DNA of 13,275 nucleotides from Phycisphaerae bacterium (GTDB lineage: Bacteria > Planctomycetota > Phycisphaerae > WQYP01). Numbering within the stretch: the stretch's first letter is position 1; each line of letters starts with the position of its first letter. Below the pieces are notes generated by a model that saw only the letters and a program-made list of their open reading frames with translations, made no database searches and was not told where the DNA came from. Positions 1-13,275 of this stretch are shown here, in pieces. The stretch is from NCBI GenBank assembly GCA_013044065.1, contig JABEVA010000214.1, forward strand, positions 1-13,275, given 5' to 3'. Position numbers and translations under genes: made by a program.

Positions 1-116
1 CGCCTGCACCACAAAACAGGAGCCGGCGGGCTACGGGGCGAATTTCGATGGAAATTTCGGGAAACGTGCGACGGCCAGCCCGGTATTACGCCTGGCTTCG
101 GGTGGATTTTTTGGCT
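1..116. other. Downstream flank of the first toxin gene, no gene seen
   Basis: I see no supported gene here. A small inverted repeat (AATTTC, loop GATG, GAAATT; 41-56) is visible. It lacks a T-tract on either strand, so it is not a convincing terminator for the leftward toxin gene that stops at 117. Confidence 0.4.
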
Positions 117-545
117 TCACCCGGGGGTTTTCATGAGGTGGGCAAGATCGGGGGATAGCCGCCTGAAGTCGCGAAGATTCCAAGTTAAAATCTTTTCCGC
201 GCGGATTTTTCTGGCACATTGCAGAATTAAGGCATCGTAAACCGCCCCACCCACGATGCCGTCCCGGGCTGCAGCGGTAATTGCGGCTTCATACTGCCGA
301 CCGGTAAGTTCCACTGCGCTTAAATGCCGCTCCATCTCATGGATGAACAAAGCGGCATGGTCGGGCGGCACGCGATGATGGCCGGGAAGTCGCGTGACGG
401 TGGCATAAACCTCGGCGAGGCTATGGGCCGCACAAAAATGCTCTTCACCGGGCAAGTCCAGAAAGGCCTCCAGACTCGCGTGGTGATGTTCGTGGTCTCC
501 AAGAAACGCCGCGACGACCACGGATGTGTCCAGAAACACCCTCAC
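117..545 (-). CDS. PIN-domain ribonuclease toxin, VapC family
   Basis: The 142-residue product looks like a complete PIN domain, the metal-dependent RNase fold of VapC toxins, which usually cleave tRNA or rRNA. The acidic residues expected for Mg2+/Mn2+ binding are in place: D6 in the first strand (MRVFLDTS), E45 (LAEVYATV), D104 (GAVYDALI) and D126 near TWNLRDF. The start is GTG at 545, whose bases overlap the TGA stop of the upstream antitoxin gene (GTGA), so the two are very likely translationally coupled. An alternative antisense reading of this segment has no family features. The family is clear from the motif order. The RNA target cannot be read from sequence. Confidence 0.9.
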   Translation of the reverse strand: MRVFLDTSVVVAAFLGDHEHHHASLEAFLDLPGEEHFCAAHSLAEVYATVTRLPGHHRVPPDHAALFIHEMERHLSAVELTGRQYEAAITAAARDGIVGGAVYDALILQCARKIRAEKILTWNLRDFRRLSPDLAHLMKTPG

Positions 546-820
546 TGCGTGCTCCCCCGGGCGCGTTGGAGGCGATCCTGGTGGACCTCATCGCGGACGG
601 CCCGCACCGCCTCCTGGCTCAGCGGCCTGCCGGTATGGTAAACCCATACGCCTTTCTCCTTTTGCAGCGGCGAGACGCCGCGAACCGGGCGCAGCGATAT
701 ATTTTCTCCCTGCGAGGTTAATTCCAGTGTGTCGCCGGCCTCCAGGCACAATGATTGGCGCAGCGGCTTGGGCAAAACAATTCGACCGGCTTTGTCGATG
801 GTAATTTGCATGTTCATCAT
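542..820 (-). CDS. AbrB/MazE-type antitoxin of the PIN toxin pair
   Basis: The product of about 92 residues opens with a SpoVT/AbrB swapped-hairpin DNA-binding domain (about residues 4-48). It has the typical run ITIDKAGRIVLPKPLR, followed by a GD turn and a LRPV ending. The charged C-terminal half (about 50-92) would wrap the toxin. It precedes and overlaps the PIN toxin gene, the standard antitoxin-toxin order. Three Met codons lie close together (820, 817, 811). Because the promoter ends only a few bases upstream, the third (MQITIDK) may be the real start on a very short leader. The protein probably represses its own promoter, since an inverted repeat lies between -35 and -10. Confidence 0.87.
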   Translation of the reverse strand: MMNMQITIDKAGRIVLPKPLRQSLCLEAGDTLELTSQGENISLRPVRGVSPLQKEKGVWVYHTGRPLSQEAVRAVRDEVHQDRLQRARGSTQ

Positions 821-823
821 GGT

Positions 824-852
824 ATTCTACGATGGTATTAACCATTGGTCAA
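824..852 (-). promoter_or_regulatory. Promoter and probable operator of the AbrB/PIN operon
   Basis: Read leftward, TTGACC (852-847), a 17-bp spacer and TAGAAT (829-824) form a near-consensus sigma-70-type promoter. An inverted repeat ATGGT-ATTA-ACCAT (832-845) fills the spacer. The octamer ATGGTATT also occurs twice as a direct repeat (819-826 and 832-839). This is a natural place for antitoxin binding and autorepression. Transcription would start at or next to the first ATG. Functional assignment is inferred from position and symmetry. Confidence 0.65.
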
Positions 853-875
853 TGCCACGGGTTGAGCGCGGGGGG

Positions 876-926
876 CGGCCTTCCAGGCCGATAAGTTCGG
901 GCTTATTGTCGGGCGAGACGCCCGAC
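876..926. repeat. Three adjacent short stem-loops between divergent operons
   Basis: Three perfect inverted repeats follow one another almost without gap: CGGCCT-TCC-AGGCCG (876-890), ATAAG-TTCGGG-CTTAT (891-906) and GTCGGGC-GAGAC-GCCCGAC (908-926). The block sits in the 248-bp gap between the leftward AbrB gene and the rightward RHH antitoxin gene. It lacks a T-tract, so it reads as an interspersed palindromic repeat rather than a terminator. The rest of the gap (927-1033) holds a small palindrome TGGCA-CTT-TGCCA (976-988) and nothing else I can name. Confidence 0.6.
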
Positions 927-1033
927 CCCCGGATGCCCAAAGAAATCCCGGCACGCTCCGGAAGATTGTGAGGATTGGCACTTTGCCACAACTGATGGCC
1001 GCACCCGGCCGATGGTTAGGACAGGTTGCACTG

Positions 1034-1069
1034 TTGCCGTGCCTGCATCACACCGCTATAATGCAGGCA
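1034..1069 (+). promoter_or_regulatory. Promoter with 9-bp inverted-repeat operator, probably leaderless
   Basis: TTGCCG (1034-1039), a 17-bp spacer and a perfect TATAAT (1057-1062) form the promoter. A perfect 9-bp inverted repeat, TGCCTGCAT (1040-1048) and ATGCAGGCA (1061-1069), spans the spacer and the -10 box. This is the expected layout for repression by the ribbon-helix-helix antitoxin encoded directly downstream. The predicted transcription start falls on or next to the A of the ATG at 1069, and no Shine-Dalgarno sequence precedes it, so the mRNA is probably leaderless. Confidence 0.72.
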
Positions 1070-1386
1070 TGAAATATGGACGAACCCAACATCCGCATCA
1101 TCGGACCAAGAATGGGGCCGCCAAGGCGGTCGGCGTCAGGCGGCAGTACACCATCCGAAAAGTGCCCATGGGTGTCGACGCGGCGCTAAGAAAAGCGGCT
1201 CGAGAACACGGCAAAAGTATAAATCAAACTGCTCTGGATGCTTTGGCGGCGGGATTGAGGCTGGGCAACCAACAGCCACAGCATAACGACCTGGATTTCA
1301 TGGCCGGTACTTGGAAAGACGATCCTGATTTTGATGCGGCCATCAAAGCCCAGGATCACGTTGATCGTGCAACGTGGCGGTCATGA
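1069..1386 (+). CDS. Ribbon-helix-helix antitoxin (VapB/FitA-like)
   Basis: The product is 105 residues. Residues about 26-62 fit a ribbon-helix-helix DNA-binding domain: a beta strand (RQYTIRKVP), helix A (DAALRKAAREHG), the turn KSIN and helix B (QTALDALAAGL). The C-terminal stretch 74-105 (LDFMAGTW ... DFDAAIKAQ ... W) matches the toxin-binding tail common in VapB partners of PIN toxins. I chose ATG at 1069 over an upstream GTG/ATG-type extension to 1012, because the promoter -10 box ends at 1062 and the domain starts well inside. The stop TGA overlaps the ATG of the downstream PIN gene (ATGA). Confidence 0.85.
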   Translation: MKYGRTQHPHHRTKNGAAKAVGVRRQYTIRKVPMGVDAALRKAAREHGKSINQTALDALAAGLRLGNQQPQHNDLDFMAGTWKDDPDFDAAIKAQDHVDRATWRS

Positions 1387-1769
1387 TGCGCGTGGCTTTA
1401 GATACCAACCGTTACGTGGATCTGTGCCGGGGGGATGGCCATGTTCTGAAGGCGGTTCGGTCCGCTGTGGCGATCTTTTTACCGTGGGTGGTGTTGGCCG
1501 AGATTCGCGCGGGCTTCTTGCTGGGTTCGCGCGGTTCGGAGAACGAGGGTATTCTGGTTCGTTTTATAACATCCGGGCGTGTGGGGATTATTTTTCCAGA
1601 CGACCAAACCACACATCATTACGCTAAGTTATTTGCGCAACTCCAGCGACAAGGCACGCCAAATCCCACCAACGATATCCGGATTGCCGCAACGGTTCTC
1701 CAGCATAAGTTGGCTCTATGCAGTCGTGACGGCCATTTCGCGGCAATTCCTCAATTGTTGTTATGCTAA
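1383..1769 (+). CDS. PIN-domain ribonuclease toxin, VapC family
   Basis: The 128-residue product has an intact PIN core. D7 lies in MRVALDTN, E40 in VVLAEIRAG, D98 in TNDIRIAAT and D116 in CSRDGHF, which together form the expected acidic site of a VapC RNase. Start choice: ATG at 1383 (directly followed by a second ATG) overlaps the antitoxin stop. The in-frame GTG at 1374 lies inside the antitoxin and is less likely. The toxin and the upstream ribbon-helix-helix antitoxin form one translationally coupled operon. It differs in sequence from the PIN toxin at 117-545, so the two pairs are not a recent duplication. Confidence 0.9.
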   Translation: MMRVALDTNRYVDLCRGDGHVLKAVRSAVAIFLPWVVLAEIRAGFLLGSRGSENEGILVRFITSGRVGIIFPDDQTTHHYAKLFAQLQRQGTPNPTNDIRIAATVLQHKLALCSRDGHFAAIPQLLLC

Positions 1770-1816
1770 AACGAACACTTAAAACTGAACACGCAGTTCC
1801 CATCTGACCGCGGAGC

Positions 1817-1845
1817 TTGAATGGCGGTCTACAATGTCGTAATAT
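1817..1845 (+). promoter_or_regulatory. Possible promoter for the UPF0175 antitoxin gene
   Basis: TTGAAT (1817-1822), 17 bp and TAATAT (1840-1845) lie in the 196-bp gap before the antitoxin start at 1966. The expected leader is about 115 nt. It carries GGATA-AAA-TATCC (1941-1953) just before the Shine-Dalgarno sequence GAGGG (1954-1958). The match is reasonable but less complete than for the other two toxin-antitoxin promoters. The rest of the gap shows nothing else convincing. Confidence 0.35.
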
Positions 1846-1965
1846 GATTTTATGCAGGAAGCAATGTATCACCGGTCGCCAAGGCCGATAACGATGCTTC
1901 CGTGGTATCGTAGGGATGGGCGGCCAAACGGCGGCCGAGAGGATAAAATATCCGAGGGCTTATTT

Positions 1966-2241
1966 ATGGCCATCACGATTCAGCTTCCGAACGAGATCGA
2001 AGAATATCTCCGCCGCCAGGATCCGCGATTGGACGGGCATGCCCGGGACCAGTTTCTGGTCGCCAATTACCAGGCGGGCAGGCTCAGCACCGGGGATATC
2101 GCTGTGATTCTGGGCTTTGACACGCGCTTCCAGGCCGAGCAGTGGTTGGCCGACCATGGCGTCTGCCAAAACTATTCATCCGAAGACCTGGAGGCCGATC
2201 GCCAGACGTTGGAGCGGATTCTTGGACCGGTGCGGCCTTAA
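1966..2241 (+). CDS. UPF0175-type small antitoxin
   Basis: The 91-residue product resembles the UPF0175 family of small antitoxin-like proteins. It has an N-terminal strand (MAITIQLPNEIEEYL), then a helical part with the typical GRLSTGDIAVILGF (residues about 38-51) and WLADHGV (60-66), which reads like a degenerate helix-turn-helix, and then an acidic tail (SEDLEADRQTLERIL). Start: ATG at 1966 with GAGGG seven bases upstream. Longer in-frame starts back to 1852 would add repeat-like, non-conserved sequence. UPF0175 genes are usually followed by a DUF3368 PIN-like toxin. Here the next gene, overlapping at TAATG, is only a remnant of one. I am confident of the family and less so that it is still functional. 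Confidence 0.78.
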   Translation: MAITIQLPNEIEEYLRRQDPRLDGHARDQFLVANYQAGRLSTGDIAVILGFDTRFQAEQWLADHGVCQNYSSEDLEADRQTLERILGPVRP

Positions 2242-2414
2242 TGCTTGTCGTTTCAGATGCCAGTCCTCTCAATGTTCTGATCGCCGACCTTAAGGCCGTC
2301 CATGAGCAGCTCCGGCAAGCCAGATTCCACGTCAGTGAGAAGATACTCAATGACTCATTGGCCCGTCATCTGGCCTTCAGGCAGGCCCATAAGAAACTGA
2401 TCGCTGACCGCTAA
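2241..2414 (+). pseudogene. Internally deleted DUF3368 (PIN-like) toxin remnant
   Basis: The 57-codon frame starts at ATG 2241, overlapping the antitoxin stop, exactly where the toxin partner of a UPF0175 gene belongs. Its first 13 or so residues (MLVVSDASPLNVL) match the start of DUF3368 proteins, including the first catalytic Asp. The following part (residues about 18-40, ending near QLRQARFHVSEKILNDSL) resembles the C-terminal helix region of the same family. About two thirds of the domain, with the remaining acidic residues, is missing between them, so RNase activity is not expected. The last residues and the stop codon come from a heptamer repeat (2399-2426). I infer an in-frame deletion of the core plus a repeat-shaped 3' end. 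A genuine short protein is possible but less likely. Confidence 0.62.
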
Positions 2415-2426
2415 ATGCTGAACGCT
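2399..2426. repeat. GATCGCT heptamer array at the operon boundary
   Basis: Four 7-bp units (GATCGCT, GACCGCT, AAATGCT, GAACGCT) lie between the toxin remnant and the 3' end of the GspK-like gene. The same heptamer family recurs inside the prepilin inserts at 8052-8067, 11821-11855 and 13056-13090. The stop codon of the toxin remnant (2412-2414) is inside this array. Confidence 0.7.
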
Positions 2427-2441
2427 GGTAGCAGCCGCCCA

Positions 2442-6473
<4,032 letters not shown>

Positions 6474-6495
6474 GGCGTATCTCCTTATTCATTTA

Positions 6496-6530
6496 CTCCC
6501 AACTCCCGGCTCCCGACTCCCGACTCGCGA
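6496..6530. repeat. CTCCCGA heptamer array in the gspJ-gspK gap
   Basis: Five 7-bp units (CTCCCAA, CTCCCGG, CTCCCGA, CTCCCGA, CTCGCGA) fill half of the 69-bp gap between the GspJ-like stop and the GspK-like start. In mRNA sense they read as TCGGGAG repeats just upstream of the gspK Shine-Dalgarno. Confidence 0.85.
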
Positions 6531-6542
6531 CCAAACGCCGCG

Positions 6543-8255
<1,713 letters not shown>

Positions 8256-8268
8256 GTCCATTTTCCTT

Positions 8269-8303
8269 ATTCTCCTAGCTCCTAACTCCTAGCGACCAAC
8301 TCC
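8269..8303. repeat. Heptamer array in the gspI-gspJ gap
   Basis: Five 7-bp units (ATTCTCC, TAGCTCC, TAACTCC, TAGCGAC, CAACTCC) separate the stop of the GspI-like gene (8312) from the GspJ-like start. In mRNA sense they give GGAGTTA-type units, each with a GGAG core. Confidence 0.75.
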
Positions 8304-8311
8304 CGTCCGGC

Positions 8312-9882
<1,571 letters not shown>

Positions 9883-9886
<4 letters not shown>

Positions 9887-10818
9887 CGTATCACCGCTCC
9901 TGTGTAGGAGTTGACTATAAATACATCGTTGTTGGCGGCGAGGTACGCGGCCAGTGCGGAGGCGGAGGCGGTCGCCGAGGCGGGCAGCTTGGATGGCTGG
10001 TAAGCCATTACGCCGGGGGAACTGACGGCGGTGCTGTTGCTCGGCGTGCTGCCGTAAAAATTCCAATTCTGCCAATTGGCCTGCGTCGTGTTGTCCGGGT
10101 TGGCCATGGCTCCAAGATAACTGCGCAAGACCATGTGGCCGGAGGCATCGAAGACTATGGCCCGGCAGGTGCCAGCGGTACTGCCGATGGTACCCACATT
10201 AACCGAGGAGCTGGAATTCAGAGCCGCCACCATCATGCCTGCGGGCAGATATTGCACGGGCGTACCCAGATACGGTTCAAAATAAAGGGGTGCGGCCGTG
10301 GTTCCATTTTCCGGCTGGCCTTGCGGGGCGATGGCCAGGGCGATGGCGGTTTCGCCGGAATAGCCGCCGGCGGTCTCTTCATAAAACACCACAGCCACCT
10401 GCTGGTGCATTTTCAGGGCCAGGGCATGGCCTTGGGCGATCATTGCGGAAATCTCGTTCATGGCCCCAACTTGCTTGCTGTTTTGGAACATTTTGGCAAA
10501 GGCGGGAATAGTAATCAGGGCCATGATAAGCATGATGGTCATCACGGCCATGAGTTCAACCAGGGTAAACGCCGACGGGGAATCCACAGATTTCACAGAT
10601 TGCACAGATTTTATGGCCGAACGACGGGGGGACGAGGGGCGAACTTCCCGCAGCGCCGCTAAATACGAACCGCTGAACACCTCGTCGTTAATCTGTGTAA
10701 TCTGTGAAATCTGTGGATAAACCTTCCCCGTGGACTCTGCGCTTCCCTGCGTCCTATGTTGTGGCTGTTCCGCCGTCGTAACTTCGTGGCTTCGTGTTTT
10801 CGTGTTTAACATTCTCAT
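9883..10818 (-). CDS. GspH-like pseudopilin with repeat-coded leader
   Basis: The product is 311 residues from ATG 10818 (MRMLNTK), with AAGGA 8 nt upstream. The ATG at 10824 sits too close to that site. After an 83-residue leader comes SPSA/FTLVELMAVMTIMLIMALI with Glu5 and Ala at -1. The next segment (PAFAKMFQNSKQ, then AMIAQGHALALKMHQQVAVVFYE) has the GspH pattern of a long helix followed by the first strand after an ALALK-like run. Its stop overlaps the ATG of the GspI-like gene, indicating translational coupling. It sits between GspG- and GspI-like genes, as in type II secretion operons. The leader insert is of a different repeat type from the other five. Confidence 0.84.
10582..10805. 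repeat. Repeat insert in the gspH leader, CACAGATT type
   Basis: An inverted pair of triple CACAGATT arrays, 10582-10612 and 10690-10718, agree at 28 of 29 positions when one is reverse-complemented. Between them is a GACGGGG ... GGGGCGAACTTCC phrase (10619-10648) shared with the gspK insert. Nearer the start codon is an array of about three 8-bp CTTCGTGT-like units (10782-10805). The insert begins with GACGGGGAATCCACAGATTT, identical to part of the gspK insert (6121-6140). Confidence 0.85.
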
Positions 10819-10838
10819 AGCCATTTTCCTTATTCTTC

Positions 10839-10873
10839 TAACTCCTAACTCCTAACTCCTAACTCCTGTCTCC
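10839..10873. repeat. TAACTCC heptamer array in the gspG-gspH gap
   Basis: Four TAACTCC units (10839-10866) and one TGTCTCC (10867-10873) lie in the 74-bp gap. In mRNA sense the order is GGAGACA then four GGAGTTA, directly before the gspH ribosome binding site, so the leader carries five GGAG cores at 7-nt intervals. Confidence 0.9.
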
Positions 10874-10892
10874 TTACAGGCCGCCGCCGGCG

Positions 10893-11966
<1,074 letters not shown>

Positions 11967-11979
11967 ATCCATTTTCCTT

Positions 11980-12021
11980 ATTCTCCTAACTCCTGACTCC
12001 TGTATTCTGTCTCCTGTCTCC
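11980..12021. repeat. Heptamer array between the two gspG-like genes
   Basis: Six 7-bp units (ATTCTCC, TAACTCC, TGACTCC, TGTATTC, TGTCTCC, TGTCTCC) fill nearly all the space between the stop of the first GspG-like gene (12029) and the ribosome binding site of the second. Mixed unit types in one array suggest that the TAACTCC and TGTCTCC families belong together. Confidence 0.85.
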
Positions 12022-12028
12022 TTGGCCA

Positions 12029-13201
12029 TCATTGCCCCCCGAATACGAAGATGTCGTCACATTGGCCGGCGCTGGTGCCCCAGTTGTTGCTGCCGCTGGG
12101 AATGGCGGGGCCGTAGGCATGGTCCGGGCCGGCGCTTTCCAGTACAAAATCGCCCTGCACCGGATAGCCAAGAGTATTGGGTGCGGTGGCATAATTGGGT
12201 GCGGTGGTTTGGTTGACCACCATGGCGGCAAGAGCGGTTGCACCATTGGCAGAGTCGTTGTAGGAGGAATAATGCGGATTGGCAGAGCCGCCGACGGTTG
12301 CGTCGTATTCGTCATACGTGATACCGTTGATGGCGGAGAGGCTGGTGCTGCTGAAATACGGGGCATTGCAGTTCAGCCAAAAATCCACGTTGGCCGTGGT
12401 CGTTGCATTGGTTCCCACCGGATAATTGCTCGCCGAGCCGGGGTTGCGCCGCCAGTATAAAATTGGAATGCCGCTAGGGAATTCATCATAAAGGGTGGGC
12501 AGGACTGTGGGTGTGGCCGTGCCGATGGTGGGCGGCTGAGTTTGCAGGATGCTCTGGGCGGGCGTATAGAATGCGTTGAGCTGCTGACTCCCATTGGCAA
12601 AATCAACGGGGCCGGCCCCCATGGTATAGGGCACCAATACCGACGTACCGCTGACCGAATCCGTAACGGTTGAATAGGTCCCCGCGGCGAAGCCGGTGTA
12701 CGAGGTCGGCTCGGCCGGCCCCATCAACGAAAGCAGCATATTCTGCGTGCCGGACACGGCGGGTGTTTGCCCCGTCGCCGTGACCTTTGCGTTAGAAATA
12801 TCAGCCTCCGAAAACAGGCCGGGGTAGGCGTCGAAATGGGCGTAATAGGCCAAGCAGGCGGCCTTGACGCTGGTTAATTCTTCCGTGGTGGAGGTAATGT
12901 AGCCTTCGGTACGGAAGTGGGCCAACGCCGGCAGAAGAATAGACATTAAGATGGCGATAATAGAGATCACCACCAGAAGTTCGATGAGGGTGAAGCCGCT
13001 GCGCCAGGAGACAGGAGTCAGGAGACAGGAGACAGGGGACGACGGGGCGCGGCGTGCTGATCGCTGATCGCTGACCGCTGACCGCTGGCCGGTCGTACTC
13101 CCGACTCCCGTCTCCCGTCTCCCGTCTTGCGCAGCCCGCAGGCGCAGCCCTGTCTCCTGTCTCCTGTCTCCTGCATTCTTTCTCCGAATCATCTTTTTCA
13201 C
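12029..13201 (-). CDS. GspG-like major pseudopilin, first copy, with repeat-coded leader
   Basis: The product is 390 residues from GTG 13201 (read as fMet; KKMIRRK follows), with a strong AAGGAG 7 nt upstream. The leader is 69 residues; the prepilin site RSG/FTLIELLVVISIIAILMSILL is textbook, with Gly -1 and Glu5. The following ITSTTEELTSVKAACLAYYAHFDAYPG has the GspG pattern, and the C-terminus VLESAGPDHAYG ... DDIFVFGGQ parallels the second copy. It is the first pilin gene seen and the major subunit candidate, though two GspG-like genes in tandem leave open which one is major. The promoter lies outside the window. A GTG start could lower its expression relative to the ATG-started copy. Confidence 0.88.
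   Translation of the reverse strand: MKKMIRRKNAGDRRQETGLRLRAAQDGRRETGVGSTTGQRSAVSDQRSARRAPSSPVSCLLTPVSWRSGFTLIELLVVISIIAILMSILLPALAHFRTEGYITSTTEELTSVKAACLAYYAHFDAYPGLFSEADISNAKVTATGQTPAVSGTQNMLLSLMGPAEPTSYTGFAAGTYSTVTDSVSGTSVLVPYTMGAGPVDFANGSQQLNAFYTPAQSILQTQPPTIGTATPTVLPTLYDEFPSGIPILYWRRNPGSASNYPVGTNATTTANVDFWLNCNAPYFSSTSLSAINGITYDEYDATVGGSANPHYSSYNDSANGATALAAMVVNQTTAPNYATAPNTLGYPVQGDFVLESAGPDHAYGPAIPSGSNNWGTSAGQCDDIFVFGGQ
13007..13178. repeat. Repeat insert in the first gspG leader
   Basis: Four heptamers (GGAGACA, GGAGTCA, GGAGACA, GGAGACA; 13007-13034), spacer GACGACGGGG (13039-13048), five GCTGATC-type heptamers (13056-13090), CTCCCG heptamers (about 13097-13131), a GCGCAGCCC direct repeat, then three TGTCTCC and TGCATTC (13151-13178). 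The arms are inverted relative to each other, as in the other inserts. Confidence 0.9.
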
Positions 13202-13275
13202 GGCATATCTCCTTAATCTTCTAACCCCTAACTCCCATCCCCCATCGCACGAGCCACGGCACGAGGGACCGTGCC
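13202..13275. repeat. Leader region of the pilin series with repeat fragments, cut by the window edge
   Basis: Next to the gspG ribosome binding site are heptamer-like units (CTAACCC, CTAACTC, CCATCCC; about 13221-13242). Then come a GCACGAG direct repeat (13247-13253 and 13259-13265) and a stem-loop GGCACG-AGGGAC-CGTGCC (13258-13275) that ends at the window edge. I see no convincing promoter, so transcription probably starts further upstream. Confidence 0.5.

Noticed and set aside
975..990. Sigma-54 promoter at TTGGCACTTTGCCA
   Set aside because: The distance between the GG and GC elements is about 8 nt rather than the required 12. The palindrome explains the sequence better.
9887..10075. 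63-codon upstream extension of the gspI frame
   Set aside because: It lies inside gspH in another frame. The ATG at 9886 overlapping the gspH stop, with AGGAG upstream, is the natural start.
11967..12032. Start of the second gspG at 12032
   Set aside because: It would translate intergenic heptamers. The ATG at 11966 has a properly spaced AAGGA and the same MKKMM start as gspJ.

Overview
The window reads as a piece of a bacterial chromosome, probably a planctomycete (Planctomycetota, Phycisphaerae-like). This is an inference. It rests on several pseudopilin-like proteins with the GspG-type ending SAGPD...DDI, an oversized GspK-like protein, moderately high G+C, and a load of short stereotyped repeats of a kind I associate with such genomes.

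Left part (1-2426): a small toxin-antitoxin island. A leftward AbrB-type antitoxin/PIN toxin pair (820 to 117) is divergent from a rightward ribbon-helix-helix antitoxin/PIN toxin pair (1069-1769). A rightward UPF0175-type antitoxin follows (1966-2241), with an internally deleted remnant of its usual DUF3368 partner (2241-2414). The first two pairs each have a clear -35/17 bp/-10 promoter with an inverted repeat lying in or across it, as expected for autoregulated modules, and both seem to give nearly leaderless mRNAs.

Main part (2442-13201, minus strand): six consecutive prepilin-like genes in the order GspG-GspG-GspH-GspI-GspJ-GspK (13201 to 2442), the conserved gene order of type II secretion pseudopilins. 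They are tightly spaced or overlapping and would be transcribed right to left from a promoter beyond the window. Their products would form the periplasmic pseudopilus of a type II secretion-like machine, with GspK lacking Glu5 as the tip subunit.

The remarkable feature is that every one of the six genes has a long in-frame insert of repeat DNA at the same functional point. It lies between a well-formed ribosome binding site plus basic start (MKK..., MKREK..., MKN...) and the prepilin peptidase site (RSG/FTLIE and similar). Prepilin leaders are usually 5-25 residues; here they are 69, 73, 83, 210, 93 and 137. Five of the inserts are bounded by inverted arrays of a 7-bp unit (GGAGACA at one end, TGTCTCC at the other). 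Between the arms is a mosaic of stereotyped phrases, often separated by GACGACGG-like spacers. The insert in gspI carries a complete gene for a four-helix-bundle protein of the 23S rRNA intervening-sequence (S23/IVP) family, on the same strand but in another reading frame. The same heptamer families fill the gaps between the pilin genes and reach the end of the toxin remnant. I read this as a family of IVS-like or MITE-like repeat elements, with the four-helix-bundle gene as cargo, that has colonised a cleaved-off, tolerant site. The heptamer arrays could also make the pilins phase-variable.
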